NCBI GenBank assembly: GCA_031279525.1
Contig: JAITIH010000122.1
Location: 1 to 7,284, forward strand
Origin: Deltaproteobacteria bacterium
GTDB taxonomy: Bacteria > Desulfobacterota > Desulfarculia > Adiutricales > Adiutricaceae
DNA: 7,284 nucleotides
Direction of reading: 5' to 3'
Part shown: piece after piece, positions 1 to 5,542 of the stretch
Layout: every line of letters begins with the position of its first letter
Position numbering within the stretch: position 1 is the first letter of the stretch
Program-made: the position numbers and the translations under genes
Notes under the pieces: model-generated
What the model was told of the DNA's origin: nothing
Databases searched by the model: none
The model's input: the letters and a program-made list of their open reading frames with translations, nothing else

Positions 1-1586
1 AGGACCGCCTGGCCAACCTTGGGCACGTCTTCCAAGGTCAAGGTCAGCCCGTGCCGGGCGTTCAGCATGTCGACGATGGCCACTAAGGCGTCTGGGATGT
101 CCAGGACCGCGAAGGCCACGAATAGGCACAGGCCGCAGGAGTCCACGGCGGCCGTGGCGATTTGCAGGTTCCTGGACAGCTCCACCTGGCCGGCCGTGGA
201 GAGGGGATCGACCGTGCCGCCCACGCTTAGGATGTTGGCGGTGACCGCGTAGCCGGCCGTGTGGTCCGCCCCCATGGGGGTGGTGGCGTAGGTGACGCCC
301 TGGCCTTTGACGGCCCTAGGGTCGTAGGCCGGGAGGCTCTGGCCTTTTACGACGGGCACCCGGCGGACGCCGTAGACCCGGCCGGCCGTGGCCGCGCCGC
401 AGCCAATGACCCGGCCCAAAGCCGTGCCTTGGCTAATTTGGGTCATGACGTCCAAAGCCCCTTGGGCGTCGCCGAACTTTAAAAGGCCCGCGTCCATCAA
501 AACCGCTAAAGCCGCCCCCACGTCGATGGTGTCGACTCCCACGTCGTCGCAAATGTAGTCGTAGCGGACGATCATCTCAATGTCATTGACGCCGGAGTTG
601 GGGCCAAAGGCCCACAGGGTCTCATACTCCGGCCATTTGCCCATGAACTTGCCGTTTTTGTCTGGGAATATGCCGCTGCAGCGCATTATGCAGCCGGTCA
701 TGCAGCCGTGGGAGACCACGCCCTCGCCGCCCCTTTCCGTGGTCAACTGATTGAGCATTTCCCCGGAGACGGCCTCGTGGTCGTCGAAGCGGCCTTGGGA
801 GAAGTTAAAGGTCGGCAGCCCCCCGGCCTCGTGGAGAATGTTGACTAAAACGGCGGTCCCGTAGAGGGTGAGGCCTTGGCTCGTGACTGGGTGGGTGGTT
901 AGGGCCTTAGTGAAGCGCCTGGAGGCCGCGGAGAAAGCGTCTTTGTCCTTAATGGGGACCCCTTTGGAGTCGCCGGGGTCGATGATTATGGCCTTAAGGC
1001 CTTTGGAGCCCATGACCGCCCCAACCCCGCCGCGGCCGGCGTGCCTGGTGGGCCTGAGCTCTCGGTCGGTGAAGGCGATGGAGGCGGCGGTCAGCTTAAA
1101 CTCGCCGGCTCGGCCGATGGTTACGTAGCTGCACTTTTTGCCGTATCGTTCGACCAATTTGCCCACCGCCGCGTAGTTGTCTAAGCCCTGGACGGTGGCG
1201 GGGACAAGTTTAGCCGAGTTCTCCGTCACCTCCAGCTGGAACCACTGCCCCTCCGGGGCGATGTCCTCGATGACGATGGCGTGAATGCCCATTTTGGCCA
1301 GGTGGCCGCCTGGTTGGCCGCCGCTGTTGGCTTCCTTGATGCCGCCGGTTAAGGGGCTTTTGCAGCCCACGGAAATGCGATTGGCGTTGGCGCAGGCCGT
1401 GCCGCCCAATAACCCCGGGGCCATGACCAACTTGTTATGGGGGCCTAAGGGCGAGCAGGTGGGTTTCACTTCTTTGTTGACTATTAAGGAAGTCAGCCCT
1501 CGGCCGCCTAGCCCGGCGTAGGCCTCGGGCGGGTCTTGGAACTCGCATTCCTGGGTGGCCATGTTGACGCGTAAAATTTTGACCAT
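1..1586 (-). CDS. aor: Aldehyde:ferredoxin oxidoreductase (tungsten/molybdenum AOR family), C-terminus cut by window edge
   Basis: The 528 visible codons match the AOR family, cytoplasmic enzymes that interconvert aldehydes and carboxylates with ferredoxin, using a W- or Mo-bis-pyranopterin and one [4Fe-4S] cluster. Visible family signatures in order: an N-terminal cofactor-domain stretch with KSPLTGGIKEANSGG (77-90), GRGGVGAVMGSKGLKAI (184-200), cluster cysteines C295, C299 and C303, PEYETLWAFGPNSGVND (319-335), a pterin-binding DxxGxD motif (D347-D352), LPAYDPRAVKGQG (418-430), and a second DxxGLC motif (D482-C487) whose C487 is the expected fourth cluster ligand. The first two cysteines are spaced C-x3-C, not C-x2-C as in Pyrococcus AOR, which I associate with the bacterial YdhV-like branch. 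The ATG at 1586-1584 is supported by GGAGG (1597-1593) six bases upstream. Roughly 50 or more C-terminal residues should lie off the left edge. The physiological substrate and the metal cannot be read from sequence. Confidence 0.95.
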   Translation of the reverse strand, partial: MVKILRVNMATQECEFQDPPEAYAGLGGRGLTSLIVNKEVKPTCSPLGPHNKLVMAPGLLGGTACANANRISVGCKSPLTGGIKEANSGGQPGGHLAKMGIHAIVIEDIAPEGQWFQLEVTENSAKLVPATVQGLDNYAAVGKLVERYGKKCSYVTIGRAGEFKLTAASIAFTDRELRPTRHAGRGGVGAVMGSKGLKAIIIDPGDSKGVPIKDKDAFSAASRRFTKALTTHPVTSQGLTLYGTAVLVNILHEAGGLPTFNFSQGRFDDHEAVSGEMLNQLTTERGGEGVVSHGCMTGCIMRCSGIFPDKNGKFMGKWPEYETLWAFGPNSGVNDIEMIVRYDYICDDVGVDTIDVGAALAVLMDAGLLKFGDAQGALDVMTQISQGTALGRVIGCGAATAGRVYGVRRVPVVKGQSLPAYDPRAVKGQGVTYATTPMGADHTAGYAVTANILSVGGTVDPLSTAGQVELSRNLQIATAAVDSCGLCLFVAFAVLDIPDALVAIVDMLNARHGLTLTLEDVPKVGQAV

Positions 1587-1662
1587 GGGGTTCCTCCGAA
1601 AACGACCCTTTAAAGGCTTGCGGCCTTATTTTTGGGCCAAAGAAAATTGTTTCGTTGAGGAA

Positions 1663-1691
1663 AGAGTAAAATAAAAAATATGTTTTGTCAA
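1663..1691 (-). promoter_or_regulatory. Candidate proximal sigma70-type promoter of AOR
   Basis: On the minus strand a perfect -35 box, TTGACA (1691-1686), is followed after 17 bases by TACTCT (1668-1663), a weak -10 box with three of six consensus bases. The spacer is almost entirely A/T. Transcription would start near 1656 and give a leader of about 70 nt before the AOR start codon. The -35 box lies in the 9-mer TTATTGACA, which is also found at the distal promoter. Confidence 0.4.
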
Positions 1692-1718
1692 TAATTTTTT
1701 TAAAAAAATAGTTTTTAT

Positions 1719-1746
1719 GTATAAAACGACATATATCGTATAAAAC
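1719..1746. repeat. Direct repeat GTATAAAAC x2, 19-bp period, upstream of the proximal AOR promoter
   Basis: Two exact copies of GTATAAAAC (1719-1727 and 1738-1746) start 19 bp apart and flank an imperfect palindrome with ACGA/TCGT ends (1726-1739). Relative to the inferred proximal start near 1656, the copies are centred at about -67 and -86, upstream of the -35 box. Near-two-helical-turn spacing suits a protein dimer binding one face of the DNA. No regulator can be assigned; the AT-rich TATA cores make a molybdate or tungstate regulator worth testing, but that is a guess. Confidence 0.4.
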
Positions 1747-1754
1747 TATTAATG

Positions 1755-1846
1755 AATCGCGCGGCTAGGCTTATGGCTTTTGACCCTGCCCCTTAGCGGG
1801 GCCACTTGGAAATTTGGTAAACGGCAGGTTAAGGCTTAACGCGATT
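1755..1846 (-). promoter_or_regulatory. Candidate structured leader of AOR with competing pairings
   Basis: If AOR is transcribed from the distal promoter, this segment lies in the 5' leader. On the minus strand, AATCGCG (1846-1840) can pair with CGCGATT (1761-1755), closing about 78 nt. Inside, GTTAAGCCTTAAC (1840-1828) is a perfect hairpin around one base. CCTGCC (1828-1823) can pair with GGCAGG (1790-1785), while GGGGC (1792-1788) is also the arm of a hairpin with GCCCC (1802-1798). The last two pairings share bases and cannot form together, as in a switch. It matches no riboswitch class I know, and GC-rich chance pairing is a real alternative. Confidence 0.3.
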
Positions 1847-1889
1847 TGTCACCTTTCGTAAATAATTTAGGATTTTAACTTATGAGGCG

Positions 1890-1918
1890 ATTATGGCCAA
1901 AAAAAAAGGCCTTGTCAA
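1890..1918 (-). promoter_or_regulatory. Candidate distal sigma70-type promoter of AOR
   Basis: On the minus strand TTGACA (1918-1913) is followed by exactly 17 bases and then CATAAT (1895-1890), so the -35 is perfect and the -10 has five of six consensus bases. The spacer contains a T9 tract. The start would be near 1883, leaving a leader of roughly 300 nt before AOR. This is the best promoter match in the window and lies within the 9-mer context TTATTGACA shared with the proximal promoter. Confidence 0.55.
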
Positions 1919-1940
1919 TAAAAAACTTAATATAATCAAA

Positions 1941-1966
1941 TAGTTATGCCATTATTGACATAACTA
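1941..1966. promoter_or_regulatory. Candidate operator: 8-bp inverted repeat TAGTTATG-N10-CATAACTA
   Basis: TAGTTATG (1941-1948) and CATAACTA (1959-1966) form a perfect inverted repeat around ten bases. The centre falls about 70 bp upstream of the start inferred for the distal AOR promoter, a position typical of class I activator sites. A second overlapping inverted repeat, TGTCAATAA (1913-1921) with TTATTGACA (1952-1960), links this site to the -35 box. As RNA it would be a weak AT-rich stem, so it could instead be a poor terminator for the upstream gene. Confidence 0.4.
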
Positions 1967-2247
1967 AGGCCAAGGCCTTTAAGGGCTCCGCGGCCGGCGT
2001 TCAGCCCGTAGGCCAGAAATTTTTTGATGGATTTCCAAAAAAGGAAGGTTTTTGGCGACTGGGAACGGAATAAAAACAAACGTAACTGCCCGAAAACGCT
2101 TAACTTACGGATTTAGGCCCAAAAATGGCAAGGTTTGACCATGGGCAAGTCTTTTGGGGGCGCGAAATTCCTAACCGCCCTTTTGGCGAGGCCTTTGATG
2201 CCATTTTAGCCTGGGGGCCAGGGCCAGGTCGCGGCGGTGGCGGGCTT

Positions 2248-3648
2248 TTAGGCGCTGGCCCGGGCGAATTCCTCTTCTCTTTTTATTATCTCAGACCCCA
2301 TGGCGGTCAGTTCCTGGGCCGTAAAGTCGCGGCCGTAGCGGGCGGTCAGAAGTTCGGCTAAGGCCGCGAGAGCCTCGCCCGTCAGATGGCCGGCCGCCTG
2401 TTGGCACAGGCCCAGGCAGTCTAAAAAGGCCGTCCTCTCCGGGGGATGGGGCGATTGCTTTAAAAGGGCATTGGAGTCCTTAAAGCTTAGCCCTAAAGCC
2501 TGGGCCACGGCCTCACGGCCTTGGCCCAAAAGCGCGCCCAAAGGCGATAAGGCTTCCATCTCCTTAAAGAAAAAGCGAACCCCTTCCGGAGTCCGGGGAG
2601 CCTTGCCGGCCTCAAAAGCCAAGTCCATGGAGCCGGAGAGCTCGAAAGCCTCCAAGCCCAGGTCGTTGGAGAGGCGCTTAAAGCCGTCGATTAGCTCTTT
2701 CGTGTCCGGAAGGCTGGGCTCAAGGCCCCAAAGGACGGCCAACTCGTCCTGATGTCGCCAGGCTTTATTGGGTTTCGCGCAGCCGATGGGGCAATTTAGG
2801 CAGCCCTCGTCCCTTTTTTCGCTTTTTCCCGCTTTCTCAGCTTTCCCGGCTTTTTCGGCTTCCGCCCTATTCTCCGCCTCTGTCATATTTTCGGCCTCTG
2901 TCATATTCTCCGCCTCTGTCATATTCTCCGCTTCTGTCATATTTTCGGCCTCGGCCATATTCTCGGCCTCGGCCATATTTTTGGCTTTTCCCGGTTTTTC
3001 GGCTTCTTCCTTGATCGTCGCGGTCAGGAAATATAGATCGTCAAGATCGTTGGGCAAGTTTTCGAGGAATTGGTCCATCGAAAGGCTCTGGCCGTTCCAT
3101 TCGACGGAGTCCTTAGGGTAAGACGCGCCGTAGCGCCGCAGCTGTTTGGCCGTCGCCCAAATTCCCCGGGCCAGAAAATGAGGGGCCAGCTTCCGAAGAA
3201 CCAGGCTATAGAGGGCCAGGGTAATTTGGCCGTCGACGGGGTCGAGCCGTTGGTTGTCCGCGGCGTAAGTAATGGAATTCCGAAGGCCTTTTAGGGGGCT
3301 ATCCTTTTTCAGGGCCAGTCCGGCCACGCCCGGCAAGCCGGCGGCCAGGGCCAGGCGGCTCTGGGGACGGGCCTGGGCCGCGGCTAAGTCGTCGACGGAG
3401 GAGCCGTCCAGGATGATGGCCTCTAAGCCGGCGATCTGGCCCGGGCTTAAGCCGAAGTCGTCTTTGAGCATAGACTCCAAAGGCTGGCCCACCCGGCAGT
3501 CCACTAAGACGCCGGACTGGCAGATCAAGGCCCAGCCAGGGCTGGCCGACTCAATATGGACGCCCCTAAGCCGGCGAGCTTTGAGCTGGTCGCCTTGGGA
3601 TTGGCTGGCCTGGGATTGGCTGGCTTGAGATTGGCCGTTGCGGGGCAC
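2248..3648 (-). CDS. Reduced AOR-like iron-sulfur protein with internal tandem repeat
   Basis: This 466-residue protein is homologous to the middle and C-terminal domains of AOR but is heavily reduced. Recognisable parts are the cluster motif C283-x2-C286-x3-C290 (CLNCPIGC), ELAVLWGLEPSL (302-313) equivalent to AOR's EYETLWAFGP, NDLGLE (328-333) in place of DxxGLD, and an intact DCLGLC (410-415) giving the fourth cysteine C415. The KSPLTGGIKE and GRGGxGAVMGSK cofactor motifs are missing, with only a faint GLPGVAGLALKK (104-115) left. The AYDPR-containing segment is also absent, so tungstopterin binding looks unlikely. Residues 224-263 are a Glu/Ala/Asn/Met repeat just before the cluster motif, and residues 6-18 are a SQASQ repeat. 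The start is GTG, backed by AAGGAG five bases upstream (3659-3654). It has no signal peptide and is probably cytoplasmic. The frame is open throughout, which argues against simple decay. It may be a structural or electron-transfer partner of the downstream AOR, but the function is unknown. Confidence 0.85.
   Translation of the reverse strand: MPRNGQSQASQSQASQSQGDQLKARRLRGVHIESASPGWALICQSGVLVDCRVGQPLESMLKDDFGLSPGQIAGLEAIILDGSSVDDLAAAQARPQSRLALAAGLPGVAGLALKKDSPLKGLRNSITYAADNQRLDPVDGQITLALYSLVLRKLAPHFLARGIWATAKQLRRYGASYPKDSVEWNGQSLSMDQFLENLPNDLDDLYFLTATIKEEAEKPGKAKNMAEAENMAEAENMTEAENMTEAENMTEAENMTEAENRAEAEKAGKAEKAGKSEKRDEGCLNCPIGCAKPNKAWRHQDELAVLWGLEPSLPDTKELIDGFKRLSNDLGLEAFELSGSMDLAFEAGKAPRTPEGVRFFFKEMEALSPLGALLGQGREAVAQALGLSFKDSNALLKQSPHPPERTAFLDCLGLCQQAAGHLTGEALAALAELLTARYGRDFTAQELTAMGSEIIKREEEFARASA
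2866..2991 (-). repeat. In-frame 18-bp tandem repeat, about seven units
   Basis: Units begin at 2866, 2884, 2902, 2920, 2938, 2956 and 2974, each 18 bp, with plus-strand form catattytcsgcctcngy. The first unit has CCT for CAT, and the last diverges at its end. Each unit encodes six residues, giving a repeated ENMTEA or ENMAEA series in the AOR-like protein. Related lysine/alanine/glutamate units (KAGKAEKAGK) follow at about 2825-2862. The near-identical units suggest recent expansion by replication slippage, and gain or loss of units would keep the reading frame. Confidence 0.9.
3599..3634 (-). repeat. Short 15-bp repeat at the 5' end of the AOR-like gene
   Basis: Two 15-bp copies (3599-3613 and 3614-3628) plus a partial third (3629-3634) of gattggctggcctgg encode the N-terminal SQASQSQASQSQ stretch. 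The polar, low-complexity tail is probably disordered and is not part of the AOR fold. Confidence 0.75.
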
Positions 3649-3663
3649 GGGCGCTCCTTAGTG

Positions 3664-3680
3664 GGCCTTTACAAAAGGCC
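3664..3680 (-). promoter_or_regulatory. Hairpin next to the ribosome binding site of the AOR-like gene
   Basis: GGCCTTT (3664-3670) and AAAGGCC (3674-3680) form a perfect 7-bp stem with a three-base loop. In the minus-strand mRNA it ends four bases before the AAGGAG Shine-Dalgarno sequence (3659-3654), so it could affect ribosome access. No U-tract follows, so it is not an intrinsic terminator. Confidence 0.4.
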
Positions 3681-3690
3681 GGGAAAGGTC

Positions 3691-3731
3691 GGCGAAAAGG
3701 GCGGAGCCAATAGCGGCTCGCCTTTTTCGCC
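3691..3731 (-). promoter_or_regulatory. Long hairpin in the leader of the AOR-like gene
   Basis: The arms 3691-3708 and 3715-3731 are inverted copies of about 17 bp with one mismatch and one bulge, around a six-base loop. The stem is long and GC-rich. On neither strand is it followed by a proper T-tract, so terminator function is not supported. It is the middle of three successive hairpins between the likely promoter and the start codon. Confidence 0.5.
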
Positions 3732-3766
3732 GTTAATAGTTACGCCCCGCCGGTGGCGAAGGGCTT

Positions 3767-3813
3767 TAGCCCCGCGGCTGGCCTAAAAAAGGCTTAGGCG
3801 AGCGCGGGGGCTA
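3767..3813 (-). promoter_or_regulatory. Nested palindrome in the leader of the AOR-like gene
   Basis: TAGCCCCGCG (3767-3776) pairs with CGCGGGGGCTA (3803-3813) apart from one bulged G. Inside it GCCTAA (3781-3786) pairs with TTAGGC (3794-3799). The result is a two-part stem with small internal loops. No T-tract follows on either strand. It could be a leader structure, an mRNA stabiliser or a dispersed palindromic repeat. Confidence 0.45.
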
Positions 3814-3840
3814 GAAGGCTCATTTGGAGAAGTTTTTTCG

Positions 3841-3869
3841 ATTGTAGTCTTTTTATTTTCCTAAAGCCA
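3841..3869 (-). promoter_or_regulatory. Weak promoter candidate for the AOR-like gene
   Basis: On the minus strand TACAAT (3846-3841) matches the -10 consensus at five of six bases and lies in an AT-rich stretch directly downstream of the terminator at 3988-3930. No good -35 box lies at the right distance (TGGCTT at 3869-3864 with 17-bp spacing is poor). A start near 3834 would place all three leader hairpins in the transcript. Confidence 0.3.
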
Positions 3870-3929
3870 GCGCGCGCCCCAACCCCCATCGCGGCGCCAT
3901 GACCCTTTTGGCCTTCTTTTTGGTTGGCT

Positions 3930-3988
3930 AAAAAAATAAGGCCGCCAAGGGCTTTCGCGCCCTTTAGGGCGAAAGTCTTTGGCGGCCT
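3930..3988 (-). terminator. Rho-independent terminator after the zinc-finger/VasI-like gene
   Basis: On the minus strand, arms 3988-3965 and 3962-3939 form a long imperfect stem (AGGCCGCCAA outer pairing, CTTTCGC inner pairing) with a small loop, followed at once by TTATTTTTTT (3939-3930). It starts 20 bases beyond the TAA stop at 4011-4009. This is the clearest terminator in the window and separates the right-hand gene group from the AOR pair. Confidence 0.9.
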
Positions 3989-4008
3989 AAGCCCTCTGCG
4001 AGGCGACT

Positions 4009-5475
4009 TTATTTCCAGTTGCAGGCGCTTTGAACGGGCTTTAAGGCCTCGGCCAGGTCGTCTAAGAAGAAAATAGTCCCCATTACTTCCCGGTTCTGGT
4101 AGCCGGTCCGAAAGATGATTTTGTTGGCGTTGAGCATGGCCCTTAAAAGGACGATGGGCTTGGGGGCGAAGGCCCCTTTTTGGTCGACCGAGGCGTTCCA
4201 GGTTTCCTTGGCCACGGCCCCATCGTCGATTTGGTACTCCATGTCGACTTTGTTGGAGTCGACGTCCAAAGGCAGGCCAAAGTTCACGTAGAGCTCGGTT
4301 TTGTTGCCCTGGCAGGTGACGAACAAGCTGGCCTGCTGGAGCGCCCCGTTGACTTGGGCGTGGCCGATGGCGGCCAGGCGCAGGACCCTAACGGAAAGGC
4401 CGCTGCCGGAGCCGGACAAGCGGGTGGCCCAGGGCCCTTGGATCTTCCATTCGGAGTTGGAGCCCAAGACGTCGGCCACGGTCAGGATTTTTTGGGCGGG
4501 CTGGGCCTCGGCGACCGTCTTGGCCGTGGCCGGCGGAGCCGCCGAGGCCTGGGCGGACACGGATTTGACGTCCTGGTTGATGAAGGGGGAGTTTAAGCCG
4601 TACTTGGCGGTCAAGTAGTTGCGGATTAAGACGGCCTTAATGAGGTGGAGGGTGCCTAGCTCGCTTTCTAGGGCCGAGGCCGACTCCTCGTTAAGGCCGG
4701 GTTTGGCGGAGTCCCTTTGGTTTATGTACTCTGTTAGCTTGACTAGTTCCGCTTCTATGGTCTGGGCCTGCTGGGGATCGGCGGTCGTTTTGTTGCCCTT
4801 GACCGAAGTTTGGGCCCCGGACTCCAAGACGGCCGCCTCCTGGGCCAAAAGGGAGTCGGTTAGGCGCAGTTCGGAGACGATGGCCGTCTTAAGGACGTGG
4901 ACGGGCCCGCCGGACTGGAACGATTTAAGCGACTCGGTCTCCTCTTCCAAAAGCTGGGCCAATTTCTGGCGCTCCGCGGCGATCTCCCGAACTTTAGGGC
5001 TGGCTAAGTTCGTCAGGCGGGCGTTGACGGAGGCCAAGCTTTGGCGGGCGTTTTCCAGCTCTCGAAAGAGAAAGTAGCCGCCGCCGGCCAGGGCCAAGAC
5101 TAAGACGACTAAGACGCCCAAGGCGAATTTAGGGGAGCCAGCCTTGGCCGGGGCGGGGTCGGTCTTGGCCTTTTCGCTGGAGCCGACCTTGGCCTTTTGG
5201 CCGTCCTGGGCGGCCCGGGCGGGCCGGGCCGAGATGGTGGGCTTGGCCGGCGGAGCCTCTGGCGTGGGCTCTGGCGAGGCCTCGGCCTGGCCCGTCCCGG
5301 GGAATTCATGGCCTAAGTTGGACGACGGCTTGGGCATAGGCGGGCTAGACGGCGTTTGGGGCAGGTCCTCGTAGATGGAGAAAATATTCCCGCAGCTCTG
5401 GCAAACGGTCTGCTTCCCTATAAATTCGGGCTTAATGCTATAAGCGGCTTGGCAGTTAGGGCATTTAGCTCGCAT
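4009..5475 (-). CDS. MJ0042-type zinc-finger, single-pass membrane protein with VasI/TagO-like C-terminal domain
   Basis: This 488-residue protein has four visible parts. Residues 1-36 are an MJ0042-type zinc ribbon with C5, C8, C25 and C28. Residues 38-115 are a Pro/Ala/Lys-rich linker. Residues 117-137 form a hydrophobic transmembrane helix (FALGVLVVLVLALAGGGYFLF), followed by a predicted coiled-coil or helical region to about 290. Residues 329-488 resemble the VasI/TagO family linked to type VI secretion: the CQGNKTELYVNFG stretch, MEYQIDDG, W426, the LRAMLNANKIIFRT segment and a C-terminal LDDLAEALKPVQSACNW. C388 and C485 are likely a conserved disulfide pair, which suggests a periplasmic C-terminus and a cytoplasmic zinc finger. 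No other secretion genes are visible, so a type VI role is not established. GGAGA (5490-5486) lies ten bases before the ATG. It follows the PH-SHOCT gene after 67 bases and is closed by a terminator. Confidence 0.8.
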   Translation of the reverse strand: MRAKCPNCQAAYSIKPEFIGKQTVCQSCGNIFSIYEDLPQTPSSPPMPKPSSNLGHEFPGTGQAEASPEPTPEAPPAKPTISARPARAAQDGQKAKVGSSEKAKTDPAPAKAGSPKFALGVLVVLVLALAGGGYFLFRELENARQSLASVNARLTNLASPKVREIAAERQKLAQLLEEETESLKSFQSGGPVHVLKTAIVSELRLTDSLLAQEAAVLESGAQTSVKGNKTTADPQQAQTIEAELVKLTEYINQRDSAKPGLNEESASALESELGTLHLIKAVLIRNYLTAKYGLNSPFINQDVKSVSAQASAAPPATAKTVAEAQPAQKILTVADVLGSNSEWKIQGPWATRLSGSGSGLSVRVLRLAAIGHAQVNGALQQASLFVTCQGNKTELYVNFGLPLDVDSNKVDMEYQIDDGAVAKETWNASVDQKGAFAPKPIVLLRAMLNANKIIFRTGYQNREVMGTIFFLDDLAEALKPVQSACNWK

Positions 5476-5542
5476 ACGCGCTTTGTCTCCATTGGGGGCG
5501 GCGAGCCCCGTTTAAGGAAAGGCGATAAAGGCTAGGCGATTC

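Larger units (their letters stand above)
1587..2247. other. Long AT-rich intergenic region between the AOR-like gene and AOR
   Basis: I find no credible gene in these 661 bases. The stretch from about 1640 to 1960 is strikingly AT-rich against a GC-rich background and holds two minus-strand promoter-like elements, a direct repeat, an inverted repeat and a structured leader segment, all listed separately. From 1981 to 2247 the sequence is more ordinary. It includes a small inverted repeat, CCAAAAA (2035-2041) with TTTTTGG (2049-2055). A weak GGGCT/AGCCC pairing lies around 1983-2027. I see no strong terminator for the upstream AOR-like gene here, so some read-through into AOR is possible. Confidence 0.7.

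Noticed and set aside
1926..1939. FNR-like site TTGAT-N4-TTAAG on the minus strand
   Set aside because: Only one half matches TTGAT-N4-ATCAA well, and the position relative to the promoter is not the usual -41.5.
2100..2207. Minus-strand 34-codon frame from an ATG at about 2203
   Set aside because: It has only a weak CAGG upstream, atypical codon use and no recognisable features, so chance is more likely than a small gene.
2125..2361. Plus-strand open frame of 78 codons beginning in the intergenic region
   Set aside because: It overlaps the 3' end of the AOR-like gene on the other strand, has no ribosome binding site and shows no recognisable protein features.
2768..3121. Plus-strand frame with a striking FSASVI repeat that resembles a hydrophobic repeat protein
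   Set aside because: It is the antisense reading of the 18-bp repeat in the AOR-like gene. The sense frame has the AOR motifs and a strong ribosome binding site.
4180..4618. Gly/Val-rich and other open frames on the plus strand opposite the zinc-finger gene
   Set aside because: These are antisense shadows of a GC-rich gene. The minus frame has clear domains and the plus frames have none.
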